Assembly (NCBI GenBank): GCA_022823665.1
Contig: JAJEHN010000001.1
Location: forward strand, 372,001 to 436,000
Source of the DNA: Thermoanaerobaculia bacterium
Lineage (GTDB): Bacteria; Acidobacteriota; Thermoanaerobaculia; Multivoradales; Multivoraceae
DNA length: 64,000 nt
Reading direction: 5' to 3'
Shown here: positions 8,887 to 18,498 of the stretch, piece after piece
How the letters are laid out: each line of letters opens with the position of its first letter
How positions within the stretch are numbered: position 1 is the first letter of the stretch
Notes under the pieces: model-generated
Told to the model about the DNA's origin: nothing
The model's database searches: none
Seen by the model: only the letters and a program-made list of their open reading frames with translations
Program-made: the position numbers and the translations under genes

Positions 8887-9741
8887 ATGCTCGTGTTCGA
8901 CCATGTCAGCAAGTCCTTCGGCGACCTGCGCGCGGTCGACGACCTGTCCTTCGAAGTGGAGGCCGGCGAAGTGTTCGGGCTGCTGGGTCCGAACGGCGCC
9001 GGCAAGACGACGGCGATCAACATGGCGGTCGGGCTGCTCGAACCGGACGAAGGGGTGGTCCGCTTCACCGACGAGGCCTTCGACCGGGACCCACGCGACG
9101 CGGAGAATCGCAGGTCGCTGGGCCTGGCGCCGCAGTCCATCGCCCTCTACGAGCAGATCGGCGGCGCCGACAACCTGCGCTTCTTCGGCCGCCTCCACGG
9201 CCTGCGGGGATCAGACCTGGAAGAACGGGTCGTCGCCTGCCTCGACTTCGCCGATCTGACGGACGTCGGGAAGAAGGTCGTCTCCAAGTACTCCGGCGGC
9301 ATGAAGCGGCGGCTCAACCTGGCGGTGGCGATCATCCACGATCCGGAACTTGTCCTGCTCGATGAACCGACGGTCGGCGTCGATCCCCAATCCAGGAACG
9401 CCATCTTCGAGCGCGTCGAACAGCTTCGGGAGGGAGGCAAGCAGGTCGTCTACACCACCCACTACATGGAAGAAGCGCAGCGCCTCTGCGACCGGGTCGC
9501 GATCATCGACCGGGGCCGGCTGATGGCGCTCGACACGGTGCCGGCACTGATCGAGGCCCACGGCGGCCCCGGCAACCTGGTCGTCAGGACCGGCGACAGC
9601 GAATCACGCCACGAGACGACCGATCCGCTCGGAACGCTGGCCGAGCTCCAGGCCCGGCAGGCGGTGGATCACTTTCAGTACCTCCCACCGGATCTGGAAG
9701 CCGTCTTCCTCAATCTCACCGGCAGGGCGCTGCGGGACTAG
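8887..9741 (+). CDS. ABC-2 type exporter, ATP-binding subunit
   Basis: A 284-residue nucleotide-binding subunit. Walker A is GPNGAGKTT (near residue 38), the Q-loop LAPQS, the signature YSGGMKRR, Walker B LVLLDEPTVGVDP, and the switch His in TTHYMEE. The C-terminal extension of about 70 residues is typical of the DrrA/NatA/YadG exporter branch. The permease follows after 17 bases, forming the pair. AGGAGG precedes the ATG. The exported substrate (drug, lipid, ion) cannot be read from the sequence. Confidence 0.92.
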   Translation: MLVFDHVSKSFGDLRAVDDLSFEVEAGEVFGLLGPNGAGKTTAINMAVGLLEPDEGVVRFTDEAFDRDPRDAENRRSLGLAPQSIALYEQIGGADNLRFFGRLHGLRGSDLEERVVACLDFADLTDVGKKVVSKYSGGMKRRLNLAVAIIHDPELVLLDEPTVGVDPQSRNAIFERVEQLREGGKQVVYTTHYMEEAQRLCDRVAIIDRGRLMALDTVPALIEAHGGPGNLVVRTGDSESRHETTDPLGTLAELQARQAVDHFQYLPPDLEAVFLNLTGRALRD

Positions 9742-9758
9742 AGCCGCCAGGAGACACC

Positions 9759-11036
9759 GTGAACAAGATCGTCGCCATGGCCGCGAAGGACATCCACATC
9801 CTCTTCCGGGACAAGCTGGGTTTCTTCTTCACCGTCTTCTTCCCGCTGATGATGGCGATCTTCTTCGGCGCCATGTTCGCCGGCCTGAGCCGCGGGCCCG
9901 CGAACATTCCGATCGCCCTTGTCGATCAGGACCGGACTGCCGCCTCGGAACGCTTCATCGAACGGCTCGGGCAAGCCTCCGGGCTGGCTGTCGAAGAGAT
10001 TCCCCGCGAGGAGGCCCTGGAGCAGGTGCGGCGGGGCCGGACGGCCGTCCTGGTCACCTTGACGCCCGGATTCGGCGCCGCTCTGGACAATCCCTTCGTG
10101 GCGACGCCCGAGGTCGAGATGACCGTCGATCCCACGCAGTTCGCCGTGGCCGGGATGGTCCGGGGCGTCCTGCTGGAGGCGGCCGGGGCCGAGCTGCAGG
10201 ACCTGATGTCGGATCCGGCCCGCCTGGGCGCCGCGAACAGCCAGAACAGCCTGTTCTTCGAGAGTCTGCCGCCCTCCGACGCCCGCGACCAGATGCTGAC
10301 GTTCCTCGACCTGTCGCCGCGCGTTTCGTCGCTGATCGACGAAATGGGTCTGGGCGCCGCCACCGGCGGAAACCAGGGCTTCTTCGGCCCACCGCTCGAG
10401 ATCGAGCAGACGGAGGTCCAGGCCGAGCGCCCGGGTCCGACGAACTCCTATGCCACATCCTTCGCGCAGGCGATGCTCTGGACGCTGATCGGCGGGTCGG
10501 TGTCCTTCAGCATGTCGATCGCCATCGAACGGAGCCGCGGCACGCTGATGCGACTGCTCGTGGCGCCGGTCACGGCCCGTCACCTCCTCGCGGCCAAGGG
10601 GCTGGCCTGCCTCGGGGCGACCCTGTTCACCAGTTCGGCGCTGATCACGCTGGGGATCACCGTGTTCGACGTCAGGCCCACGTCCTATCCGCTGCTGGCG
10701 CTGGCTCTTCTCTGCGGCTCGATCTGCTTCTGCGGCATCATGATGGCCCTGAGCGTCATCGGCGGCACGGAGCAGGCGGCCGCCGGCATCGGCTGGGGCC
10801 TCTCACTGCCGCTGTCCATGCTCGGCGGCGGCATGGTGCCCCTGTTCCTGATGCCGGAGTGGATGCAGACCCTCGGCAACATCAGCCCGATGAAGTGGAC
10901 ACTGATGGCGTACGAGGGTGCGATCTGGCGCGGTTTCACGCTGAACGAGATGCTGCTGCCGTGCGCCGTGCTGGTGGCCATCGGCGTTCTAGCCTTCACG
11001 CTCGGCGCCAGGAACCTGCGCTGGGACACCGGTTGA
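9759..11036 (+). CDS. ABC-2 type exporter, permease subunit
   Basis: A 425-residue permease with an N-terminal membrane helix (FFFTVFFPLMMAIFFGAMFAG), a large extracytoplasmic domain of about 200 residues, and five further helices in the C-terminal half, the YhgE/NatB/YbhS-like topology. The C-terminal domain carries the conserved RGTLMRLLVAPV segment of ABC-2 permeases. It starts with GTG at 9759 after AGGAG. It pairs with the ATPase immediately upstream and is followed four bases later by a PfkB kinase gene. Confidence 0.88.
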   Translation: MNKIVAMAAKDIHILFRDKLGFFFTVFFPLMMAIFFGAMFAGLSRGPANIPIALVDQDRTAASERFIERLGQASGLAVEEIPREEALEQVRRGRTAVLVTLTPGFGAALDNPFVATPEVEMTVDPTQFAVAGMVRGVLLEAAGAELQDLMSDPARLGAANSQNSLFFESLPPSDARDQMLTFLDLSPRVSSLIDEMGLGAATGGNQGFFGPPLEIEQTEVQAERPGPTNSYATSFAQAMLWTLIGGSVSFSMSIAIERSRGTLMRLLVAPVTARHLLAAKGLACLGATLFTSSALITLGITVFDVRPTSYPLLALALLCGSICFCGIMMALSVIGGTEQAAAGIGWGLSLPLSMLGGGMVPLFLMPEWMQTLGNISPMKWTLMAYEGAIWRGFTLNEMLLPCAVLVAIGVLAFTLGARNLRWDTG

Positions 11037-11040
11037 GCCC

Positions 11041-11976
11041 TTGACCGGCCCCCTGCTCGTCATCGGTTCGGTCAACTACGACCTGATCTTCCGGCATGCC
11101 CGCCTGCCCCAGGCCGGCGAGACGATCTCCGGCACGGAACTGTTCGAGTCCTGCGGCGGCAAGGGCGCGAACCAGGCGGTTGCCGCGGCGCGTTGCGGTG
11201 CGAGCACGCCCGGCGCGCCCCGCAGGACGGCGCCGCCGGTCCTCTTCTGCGGTGCGATCGGCACCGACTCCCACGCCGAGGCGCAGCTCCGAACCTTCGA
11301 GGAGGACGAAATCGACATCCGGCATCTCCTGGTGCTCGACGACATCCACACCGGCCTGTCGGCGATCTGGGTCGACGCCGGCACGGGCGACAACCGGATC
11401 ATGAATGCTCCCGGAGCGAACGGGCGGCTCATCGCGGACGCCCTGGCCGAAGCGCCCATCGAGGACGCGGGATTGCTGCTGATCCAGAACGAGACGCCGG
11501 CCGACGGAGTCAGGAGCGCGGTGGGACGCGCCCACGCCGCCGGAGTGCCGGTGATCTGGAACCCGGCGCCGATCGACGAGACAAACGACCCGGGGCTCGA
11601 TCCCCGGCAGGTCACCTGGGTCACACCGAACGAAGTGGAGTGCGCCGTGCTGTTGGGCCGGACCGGCGAGCGGATCGATGCCGGCAGCGCCGCCGACGCC
11701 GCGGCTGGGCTGCTCAGGCTCGGCTACCGCGGCGCCGCTCTCACCCTGGGTCCGGCCGGCGTCCTGTTGGCCGAACCCGGATCAGCACCGACGCTCGTTC
11801 CCGCGCCGAAGGTCGACGCGGTCGACACGACCGGCGCCGGCGACGCCTTCAACGGCGCCTTCGCCGCCGCCCTGCTGGCTACCGGCGACTGCCGCGAAGC
11901 CGCCGCATTCGGCGTCCGCTACGCCAGCGATTCCGTGACCCGGCACGGCACGCAGACCTCCTTCGCCCGCTGGTAG
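11041..11976 (+). CDS. PfkB-family carbohydrate kinase, ribokinase-like
   Basis: A 311-residue sugar or nucleoside kinase. The N-terminal GSVNYDLIF and GGKGANQAVAAAR form PfkB signature 1; the C-terminal DTTGAGDAFNGAFAAALL is signature 2, with the catalytic Asp in GAGD. LQNE and WNPAP match ribokinase. It has an extra Pro/Arg-rich insert (about residues 54-66, TPGAPRRTAPPV) after the first signature. The start is TTG at 11041, four bases after the permease stop, so translation is probably coupled. Ribose is the likeliest substrate, but other sugars are possible. Confidence 0.85.
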   Translation: MTGPLLVIGSVNYDLIFRHARLPQAGETISGTELFESCGGKGANQAVAAARCGASTPGAPRRTAPPVLFCGAIGTDSHAEAQLRTFEEDEIDIRHLLVLDDIHTGLSAIWVDAGTGDNRIMNAPGANGRLIADALAEAPIEDAGLLLIQNETPADGVRSAVGRAHAAGVPVIWNPAPIDETNDPGLDPRQVTWVTPNEVECAVLLGRTGERIDAGSAADAAAGLLRLGYRGAALTLGPAGVLLAEPGSAPTLVPAPKVDAVDTTGAGDAFNGAFAAALLATGDCREAAAFGVRYASDSVTRHGTQTSFARW

Positions 11977-11985
11977 CGTCGCCGC

Positions 11986-13284
11986 GTGTCCGGCCACGAC
12001 TCGTCCACCAGGCTCGCCCTGCTCGGCGGAACCCCGGTCCGCACCGCCCCCTGGCCCCAATGGCCCGCGCGGGGCCCGGACGAGGAGCGGGTCGTCCTCG
12101 CCGCGCTCCGCGACGGCGACTGGGGCGGCTTCCCGCTGCCGAACGAACGCTCGGCGACCTTCGCCGCCGCCTTCGCCGAACGCCACGACTGCGAACACGC
12201 CCTCTGCGTGGCGAACGGCACCGTCTCGCTTGAGGTCGCGCTCCAGGCGATGGGCGTGGAACCGGGCGCCGAGGTCATCGTGCCGGCCTACACCTTCGAG
12301 GCGACCGCCTCGGCCGCCCTGTTCGCCGGCTGCGTGCCCGTCTTCGCCGACATCGACCCGGACACCTGGTGCATCGACGTGGGGTCGGCGGCGGCCCTGA
12401 TCACCGAGCGCACACAGGCCATCGTGCCCGTGCACCTGGCAATGAACATCGCCGACCTGGACGCGATTGGCGCGCTCGCCGGGAAGCACGGACTAGCCGT
12501 ACTCGAGGACTGCGCCCACGCCCACGGCGCCCGCTGGCGCGGCCGCGGCGTCGGCTCCTGGGGTGACGCGGGGTCGTTCAGCTTCCAGTCCTCGAAGCTG
12601 ATGACGGCCGGCGAAGGCGGCATCGTGACGACCTCGGACGAGACGACTCTCGACCGCCTCCACGCCCTCGTGAATTGTGGCCGCCAACGGCCCGGCGCCG
12701 CGGAGCCGGCCCCGGTCATCGGCCACAACTACCGAATGACCGACCTGCAGGCCGCGGTCCTGGAGGTCCAGCTTGATCGGCTCGACCACCAGCACGAGGT
12801 CCGAGCGCGAAACGCCAGCCGCCTGCGGGCCGCGATCGAGCACATCGACGGTCTCTCGAACCTCCGGATCGACGACAGGGTGACGACCCAGGCGATCTAC
12901 CAGTTTGTCTTCCGCTTCGACAGCGAGGCCTTCGCCGGCCTCGACCGCGATGTCTTCGTTGCCGCGCTGGCGGCCGAGGGCGTGCCAGCCGACGGCCGCT
13001 TCTACGAGTCGCTGCCCGTCAGCGAACTGCTCCGCCCCGACCCGGCCCGCTACACGGCCTGGAGCGAGGCACTGGCCCGGCGCCCGACAGCCGAGTGCCC
13101 GCAGGCCGAACGGCTCGCGTACGGCGAGTCCGTCTGGCTGCCCCACCAGCTCCTGCTCGGCACCGAGGGCGACGTCGACGACATGGTCGAAGCGGTGCTC
13201 AAGGTGCACGGCAGTGCTTCCGATCTGGCCGGGCTCGAGACCGCGGAGGTCGAGCGGCTTCGGCAAGCGCGATCGGCCCGCTAA
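11986..13284 (+). CDS. DegT/DnrJ/EryC1/StrS-family PLP aminotransferase
   Basis: A 432-residue sugar aminotransferase-like enzyme, cytoplasmic and PLP-dependent. Family landmarks are LALLGGTPVRTAPWPQW at the start, CVANGTVSLEVAL (phosphate-binding loop), EDCAHAHGA (PLP Asp region), and SFSFQSSKLMTAGEGG with the Schiff-base Lys. The opening and the GHNYRMTDLQAAV block resemble the AHBA synthase/NtdA/L-glutamine scyllo-inosose aminotransferase branch. The GTG at 11986 is nine bases after the kinase stop. Its TAA overlaps the TAG of the convergent gene within CTAA at 13281-13284. Confidence 0.87.
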   Translation: MSGHDSSTRLALLGGTPVRTAPWPQWPARGPDEERVVLAALRDGDWGGFPLPNERSATFAAAFAERHDCEHALCVANGTVSLEVALQAMGVEPGAEVIVPAYTFEATASAALFAGCVPVFADIDPDTWCIDVGSAAALITERTQAIVPVHLAMNIADLDAIGALAGKHGLAVLEDCAHAHGARWRGRGVGSWGDAGSFSFQSSKLMTAGEGGIVTTSDETTLDRLHALVNCGRQRPGAAEPAPVIGHNYRMTDLQAAVLEVQLDRLDHQHEVRARNASRLRAAIEHIDGLSNLRIDDRVTTQAIYQFVFRFDSEAFAGLDRDVFVAALAAEGVPADGRFYESLPVSELLRPDPARYTAWSEALARRPTAECPQAERLAYGESVWLPHQLLLGTEGDVDDMVEAVLKVHGSASDLAGLETAEVERLRQARSAR

Positions 13285-14549
13285 GCCCAGGTCAGCGTGC
13301 CGGAACTCTGACCGAAGGCGTCCGTCTCCACGCCCATCGACTGCAACAGCGTCACGTACAGGTTGCAGAGCGGCGCGTTGTGCCTGCCTTCGTGGACGAT
13401 GTGCTGCCCGTGGCTGAAGCCGCCACCAGCGACCAGGATCGGCAGATCCTTCGGCTCGTGGGAGTTCGCGTTGCCGAGGTTGCTGCCGAACAGCACCGCC
13501 GTGTTGTCGAGCAGCGAACCGTTGCCGTCGCCGCGCTCGCCCAGGTCGGTCAGGAGATCGTCGAAGCTCTCGACGATCCCGGTCTCGATCTTCTTGAGTT
13601 GCGCGATCTTCGACGGGTCCTGGCCGTGGTGGGACAGGCTGTGCTGGTCGAAGTTCACGCCGGGGACGTCGATCACGACGCCGTGGTCCTGGATCATCAA
13701 GCTGATCACGCGCGACGAGTCCGTCTCCAGGATCAGCGGGATCATCCGGAACATCAGCTTGATGCGGCCGATCAGGTCGGAGCGCGACGGAATGTCGACC
13801 GGCGGCTCGACATGGACCACCGGCTTCGGCTTCTGCTGCCAGGCCTTGACCTCCGCGAGGTCGAGTTCGGCCGTGCGCACCGCGTTGAAGTAGGAGTCCA
13901 GCTTCACCTGATCGGCCAGGCTCACCCGCCGTCGCAGCGCCGAAGTCTGCGACTTGAGCCGGTCCAGGATGCTGCCGCCGTCGTTCAGGCTCTGCTTCTC
14001 CCGCTCGACTTCCTCCGGCGTCCCCTGCAGGAACAACTGCCGGAACAGGTTCGCCGGGCTCGTCTCCGCCGGCACCATGGCGCCGCTCCTGGTGTAGGAC
14101 TGACTCTGCGGCGCCGTCGTGCCCAGGACGATGGACGGGTAACGCGTCGTGTAACCGAGGTGGTTCGCGGCCACCTGGTCCATCGAGATCGTGTTGCGGA
14201 AACCGTCGAGCCCGGGCCGCCGGGCGGCCGTCAGGAAGGTGATCTCGGAGTTGTGCGGCTGCCGGCCGGTCTGCTCTTCGTGCGAGAACCCGGAGAACAG
14301 GGTGAAGTTCTCGCGGTGCCTCTCGAGCAGCGACAGGTACTCCGTCGTCTCGTAGCCGGCGCCGGCCGTCCTGGGGAACCACGCCTCCTTGTAGAGGCCG
14401 AGCGTGTTGCAGATATTGACCATCCGCCGGGGCCCGCTGGCCGCTGCGTGCGCCAGCCCCGGGGTCATCGACTCGAGCATGGGCAGCGCCAAAGCGACAC
14501 CCGAAGCGCGCAGGAACGTACGGCGGTCCAGGGGTCTGGTCAGGTTCAT
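13281..14549 (-). CDS. DUF1552 protein with Tat-like leader
   Basis: A 422-residue secreted protein of the DUF1552 family, common in Planctomycetota, Myxococcota and Acidobacteriota and always found with DUF1592/1587/1588/1585 proteins. The N-terminus has RRTFLRASGVALALPMLE, a twin-arginine type leader with an R-R-x-F-L core. Conserved family stretches include NICNTLGLYKEAWFP, FSGFSHEEQTGRQPHNSEITFLT and NSHEPKDLPILVAGGGF. The fold is thought to be sulfatase/alkaline-phosphatase-like, but no activity is established. The ATG lies two bases after the stop of the cytochrome-like partner gene, so the two form one transcription unit. Confidence 0.88.
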   Translation of the reverse strand: MNLTRPLDRRTFLRASGVALALPMLESMTPGLAHAAASGPRRMVNICNTLGLYKEAWFPRTAGAGYETTEYLSLLERHRENFTLFSGFSHEEQTGRQPHNSEITFLTAARRPGLDGFRNTISMDQVAANHLGYTTRYPSIVLGTTAPQSQSYTRSGAMVPAETSPANLFRQLFLQGTPEEVEREKQSLNDGGSILDRLKSQTSALRRRVSLADQVKLDSYFNAVRTAELDLAEVKAWQQKPKPVVHVEPPVDIPSRSDLIGRIKLMFRMIPLILETDSSRVISLMIQDHGVVIDVPGVNFDQHSLSHHGQDPSKIAQLKKIETGIVESFDDLLTDLGERGDGNGSLLDNTAVLFGSNLGNANSHEPKDLPILVAGGGFSHGQHIVHEGRHNAPLCNLYVTLLQSMGVETDAFGQSSGTLTWA

Positions 14550-14551
14550 CG

Positions 14552-16999
14552 CTACCTCGTCCTGAAGAGGTCGCTCTTCGTGACCTCGTGAATCATCGTC
14601 CTGAAGGGAAACCCGTCGTCACTCAGCTCCGCCACGACCTGCTCCACGCCGTCGCGGTCGGCGAACTCGATCTCGGCGCCGGTCGAGTAGACGAGGAGCT
14701 GGGACACGAGATGACGCGCCACCTGTTCCACGTCCCTGCCGAGCAGTTCCTTGTACTCCTCGATCCCGGCGAAAGGCTGACCATCGGCCGTGATTCCCGA
14801 GGCGTCGACCGGAGGTCCCTGCTTGTACGGCATCGGATAGACGAATCCGTCCGGCGTCGTGCCTTCGCCTCCCGCCGCGCGGTAGTTCGTACGGAAGCCG
14901 CCGATCACGTCGAAGGACTCGAGGGCGAAGCCCGGCGGATCGATCACCCGGTGGCAACTGTTGCAGACCGGCTCGTTGCGGTGCTTCGCCAACTGCTCGC
15001 GGACCGTCACGGCGCCCCGGGTGTCCGGTTCGAGGGCCTCGACGCTCTCGGGCGGAGGCGGCGCCGGCTGACCGAGCAGATTGGCCAGCACGAAGTTGCC
15101 GCGCGGAATCGGCGACGTGATCGTGCCGTTGGCCGTGATCTTGTGGATGCTGGCCTGAGTGATCAGACCGCCGCGGACGCTGTCCGGCGGCAGCGCCACC
15201 TTGCGCATGTGCTGTCCCTCGATGCCCGTAACACCGTAGTGATCGGCCAGGCGCCGGTTGAGGAACGTGAAATCGGCGTCGATCAGGTTCTCCACGCCGT
15301 GGTCCCCGTCGATCAACTCGGCCAGGAACAACTGCGTCTCTTTGGCCATCGCCTGCCCCAGGCGGTCGTCGTACTCCGGATAGAGCCCGGAGTCCGGGTT
15401 CGTCGCCTTCATCTCGTAGAGCCTGAACGCCTGGCCCGCGAAGTCGTGGACGAAGCGCTCCGACCTGGGATCGTCGAGCAGACGCTCCACCTGAGCCGCG
15501 AAGACCCCCGGGTCGGACAGGCTGCCGTCGCCGGCGCTCGCCAGCAGTTCGTCGTCCGGCAGGCTACGCCAGAGGAAGTAGGAGAGACGGGACGCCAGCG
15601 CGTGATCGTCCAGCCGTCCGGGATCGCCGGTCTGGAACAGGAAGGGCGGAGCGCTGAGCATGGCGCGGAGTGGAATGCGCACCGCTTCGATGAACGGCCG
15701 GCCGTCCTCGAGAAGCGGCTGCGCCAGACTCGCGTAGGCCTCGAGTTCATCCTCGGCGAGCGGACGGCGGAAGGCCCGCGGTCCGAAGCCGGCGACGACG
15801 TCCACCACGTGCTCGTACGGCGCCCTCGTCAGGACGACATCCCCGGCATCGTCGAAGTCGACGCCGGCCAGCAGCTTCCGGGTGCTCGGAGGCGGCCAGT
15901 CGTCGAACAGAGGGCCCTCGATCACGAGCGACCGCAGCGCGATCCCCTCGCCCTTGTAGTTCTCGACGTTCCTGTCGGGCGGGTAGTAGTCGAAGTACTC
16001 GCCCGGCGGCGGGTCCGCCTCGGCAAGCGAGGGCGCGAGGAGGTCGCCCGGGCGGAGGAAGGTCTCGAACTGGACCGTCCGCGGCGTCTCACCGACCAGA
16101 TCGAACGAGGCGATCAGTTCGTCGAGCGAGGCGGCTGCGGCCTGCTTGCTCCCGCGGTACACGGTCAGAGTCACCGGCCCCCTGGGCTGGTACGCCCAAC
16201 CCTCGATCGTCGCGCGATAGCGGCCGGCGTAGGGCACGTTGTAGCCCTCGGTCTCCGAGTGCATCAGGTACGTGGAGCCGCCGTCCACGAACATGACGGC
16301 CGCATCGTCCAGCATCTTCGTGATCCCGCCGCCCAGGATCTCCGCCTTGCTCATGTAGGTCAGGTAGGTCGAGTCCGCGTAGACGATCTCGCGCCGCCCG
16401 GTGGGCGGCCGCGGCCCGATCTTGATCGCCTCGTCGAGCGCCCGGTCCGCCACTTCGAGATAGCTGCGGACATGCAGGGGCGACATGCTCTGATTCGCCG
16501 CCACGGTGTCGAAGCCGCCGGAGTCGGCCTCGGCCGGCAGCGACTGGCTCAGCTCCATCGCCACCGCCTCGTCGATGGCGAGCAGATCCTGGATCGTGTA
16601 GGCGTACTCGAGCCGGGTCAGCCGGCGAAGCGGAACGCGCTGGCCCCCGCGGACCGCCAGATTGGCCTCGACCAGAGCCCCCTTGAGCGACGCCAGCGCC
16701 GCCTCTATCAGCTCGGCTTCGGGCTTCGGCGCCTCCGGAGGCGGCATCTCACCGTTGGCGATGCGATCGTGAATGCGTTGCCAGGTGCGGAACGTCCTGG
16801 CGTCCGTCAGATCGTGGCTCAGGCGGGTGATGCTGAGCGGCGTGGCGGTCCGGTTGCCGTGGCAGCGGATACAGGAACGGTCGACCAGCGGCGCTACGCC
16901 CTTGAAGAAGCCGGCGGACTCCGCGGCCTCCTGAGCCGAAACGGCCGGCACGAGGAGGACGAACGGCAACGCCGCGACCGCAATGCGATTCTGCTTCAT
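14552..16999 (-). CDS. DUF1592-type multidomain protein with cytochrome c motifs
   Basis: An 815-residue exported protein with a signal peptide (residues 1-22, ending VSA). A heme-binding motif CIRCH lies at residues 43-47. It is followed by the DUF1587, DUF1595, DUF1592, DUF1588 and DUF1585 modules in the usual order: RRLTRLEYAYTIQDLL (1587), ASRLSYFLWRSLPDDELL (1592), CNSCHRVIDPPGFALESFD at about 679 with a second CxxCH (1588), and LVSQLLVYSTGAEIEFADRD (1585). The family is thought to be periplasmic and c-heme-bearing, of unknown activity. The ATG at 16999 is preceded by a purine-rich AGAGGG; an upstream in-frame ATG would add 19 residues before the signal peptide and is rejected. Confidence 0.87.
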   Translation of the reverse strand: MKQNRIAVAALPFVLLVPAVSAQEAAESAGFFKGVAPLVDRSCIRCHGNRTATPLSITRLSHDLTDARTFRTWQRIHDRIANGEMPPPEAPKPEAELIEAALASLKGALVEANLAVRGGQRVPLRRLTRLEYAYTIQDLLAIDEAVAMELSQSLPAEADSGGFDTVAANQSMSPLHVRSYLEVADRALDEAIKIGPRPPTGRREIVYADSTYLTYMSKAEILGGGITKMLDDAAVMFVDGGSTYLMHSETEGYNVPYAGRYRATIEGWAYQPRGPVTLTVYRGSKQAAAASLDELIASFDLVGETPRTVQFETFLRPGDLLAPSLAEADPPPGEYFDYYPPDRNVENYKGEGIALRSLVIEGPLFDDWPPPSTRKLLAGVDFDDAGDVVLTRAPYEHVVDVVAGFGPRAFRRPLAEDELEAYASLAQPLLEDGRPFIEAVRIPLRAMLSAPPFLFQTGDPGRLDDHALASRLSYFLWRSLPDDELLASAGDGSLSDPGVFAAQVERLLDDPRSERFVHDFAGQAFRLYEMKATNPDSGLYPEYDDRLGQAMAKETQLFLAELIDGDHGVENLIDADFTFLNRRLADHYGVTGIEGQHMRKVALPPDSVRGGLITQASIHKITANGTITSPIPRGNFVLANLLGQPAPPPPESVEALEPDTRGAVTVREQLAKHRNEPVCNSCHRVIDPPGFALESFDVIGGFRTNYRAAGGEGTTPDGFVYPMPYKQGPPVDASGITADGQPFAGIEEYKELLGRDVEQVARHLVSQLLVYSTGAEIEFADRDGVEQVVAELSDDGFPFRTMIHEVTKSDLFRTR

Positions 17000-17071
17000 C
17001 CCTCTACCCTTCCGCCACCGCGCCGGCTGGCAACCTCGCTCAAGAACTTGTAACACCCTACCATGGCCGCC

Positions 17072-18484
17072 TCAGCCGCTGCCCTGAAGCGGCAGAACCG
17101 CCCCGACATGGTCCCGGATCCACTTCTCATCGAACCACTCCAGCGGGTTGACGGGCAGACCGCCGAGCAGAACGGCGAAGTGGAGATGGTCGCCACCGGC
17201 GAGGCCAGTCTCGCCGCTTAGGCCCAGACGCTGGCCGGCCTCGACCTCCTGACCCGCTTCCACGTCGATCCGGGACAGGTGCGAGTACAGGGTCTGCAGG
17301 CCGAAGCCGTGATCGACGATCACGGTGTTGCCGTAGATGCCGAAGTACTCCGTCAGGACGACGACGCCCGAGTTCGCGGCCGGGACGTCGTCCTGAACCC
17401 GTGACGCGAGGTCGAAGCCGAGATGATCCTGGGTGTCGACGACGCGGCCCTCGTAGAGATACTGGCGGCGGGTCGCGAACCGGTCCATGACCTGGGTGTT
17501 TCGCATCTGCCGGAACGGTCCGCTCCAGAGCTGACGCGGAGCCGAGCTGGAAGCGACCTCGACCAGCCTCTCCGCGTTCATCCGCCGGAGATCCCCGTTC
17601 AGCATGAGGTAGTTCTCAAGCAGGCTGCCACGGTCCTCGAGCTCCGGCGTCCGGGACATGATCGCCGGCACCACGCGGGTCATGAAACCGTCGCTCAGCC
17701 GAATGGTCGAGGACCGCAGCGGCGAGGGTTCGACCGCTCGGAGGAATCGCACGCTTGCCTCGTTGCCGAGTTCGTCGCGCGCGACCAGCCGGAACGGCGA
17801 TGGATCGGCGCTGTCGTAGGGAACGCCGAACAGGGCGAAGCGCTCCCGGGGGCTGCCGCCGGGAAGCGGATGACCCGGGAACCGGTAAGGCCCGACCTCG
17901 ACGCCGCTCTCGACCGCGCCGTCGCCGACGAGATAGCGCAGGACTCCGCTGCCCGACTGCGTGGGCGTCGCCGTCACCCGCACCGAACTCAGCTCCGGCG
18001 GCCGGAACCGGACCGGCAGCGTGAGCTCCGCCACCCTGGGCCGGGGCCGGCGCAAGAGAGTCCCCGGGCGTTCGACCGTGACGCGCACCGTCGCCTCGCC
18101 CTCGGCCAGGCTGGGCGTCGGCAGCCTGCCCACTTCGACCTCGAGCGTCGCCTCGGACACCGGATTGCCGCCAGGCGACCAGGGACCGGGCGGACGGTGG
18201 CTCCGCTCTTCGAGCAGCAAGGCTTCCCCGCCCTGGATCAACTCGACCCGAATCGAACCGAGACCGCGGCCGCCGGCTTCCGCCACGGACGTCACGACGG
18301 TCCTGGGGCCGATCCCGGGCAGGTCGGACCTGATCGTGACGACGGGTTCCGGCCCAACGCGAATCCACAGCACCGCGCCGGCGGCAACCAGGGCCGCAAC
18401 GAGGATCGCCGCCATCGCCGCCCAGGACGGCCGGCCTCGCCGGCGCGGTTCCAGGCGAACGGCCTCCCTTCCCGAAAGCGCCAA
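17072..18484 (-). CDS. membrane-anchored M23 (LytM-type) metallopeptidase
   Basis: A 470-residue protein with one N-terminal transmembrane helix (residues about 23-42), a long periplasmic beta-rich region, and a C-terminal M23 domain. The zinc site is seen as HLGFDLA (His-x3-Asp) and GGDHLHFAV (HxH motif), with TLYSHLSRI carrying the catalytic His. This predicts an active peptidoglycan endopeptidase rather than a degenerate EnvC/NlpD activator. The start is TTG at 18484, 14 bases after the stop of the VOC gene. The N-terminus after the Met is Arg-rich (positive inside). Confidence 0.87.
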   Translation of the reverse strand: MALSGREAVRLEPRRRGRPSWAAMAAILVAALVAAGAVLWIRVGPEPVVTIRSDLPGIGPRTVVTSVAEAGGRGLGSIRVELIQGGEALLLEERSHRPPGPWSPGGNPVSEATLEVEVGRLPTPSLAEGEATVRVTVERPGTLLRRPRPRVAELTLPVRFRPPELSSVRVTATPTQSGSGVLRYLVGDGAVESGVEVGPYRFPGHPLPGGSPRERFALFGVPYDSADPSPFRLVARDELGNEASVRFLRAVEPSPLRSSTIRLSDGFMTRVVPAIMSRTPELEDRGSLLENYLMLNGDLRRMNAERLVEVASSSAPRQLWSGPFRQMRNTQVMDRFATRRQYLYEGRVVDTQDHLGFDLASRVQDDVPAANSGVVVLTEYFGIYGNTVIVDHGFGLQTLYSHLSRIDVEAGQEVEAGQRLGLSGETGLAGGDHLHFAVLLGGLPVNPLEWFDEKWIRDHVGAVLPLQGSG

Positions 18485-18498
18485 GATCCGGCGGCCCG

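Noticed and set aside
13281..13284. Shared stop codons CTAA as a possible regulatory overlap
   Set aside because: Overlapping convergent stops are common in compact genomes and nothing else suggests control.
14588..17053. Open frame of 821 codons on the plus strand opposite the DUF1592 gene
   Set aside because: No motifs, and Arg/Val-rich antisense composition; the minus-strand gene has heme and DUF motifs over the full length.
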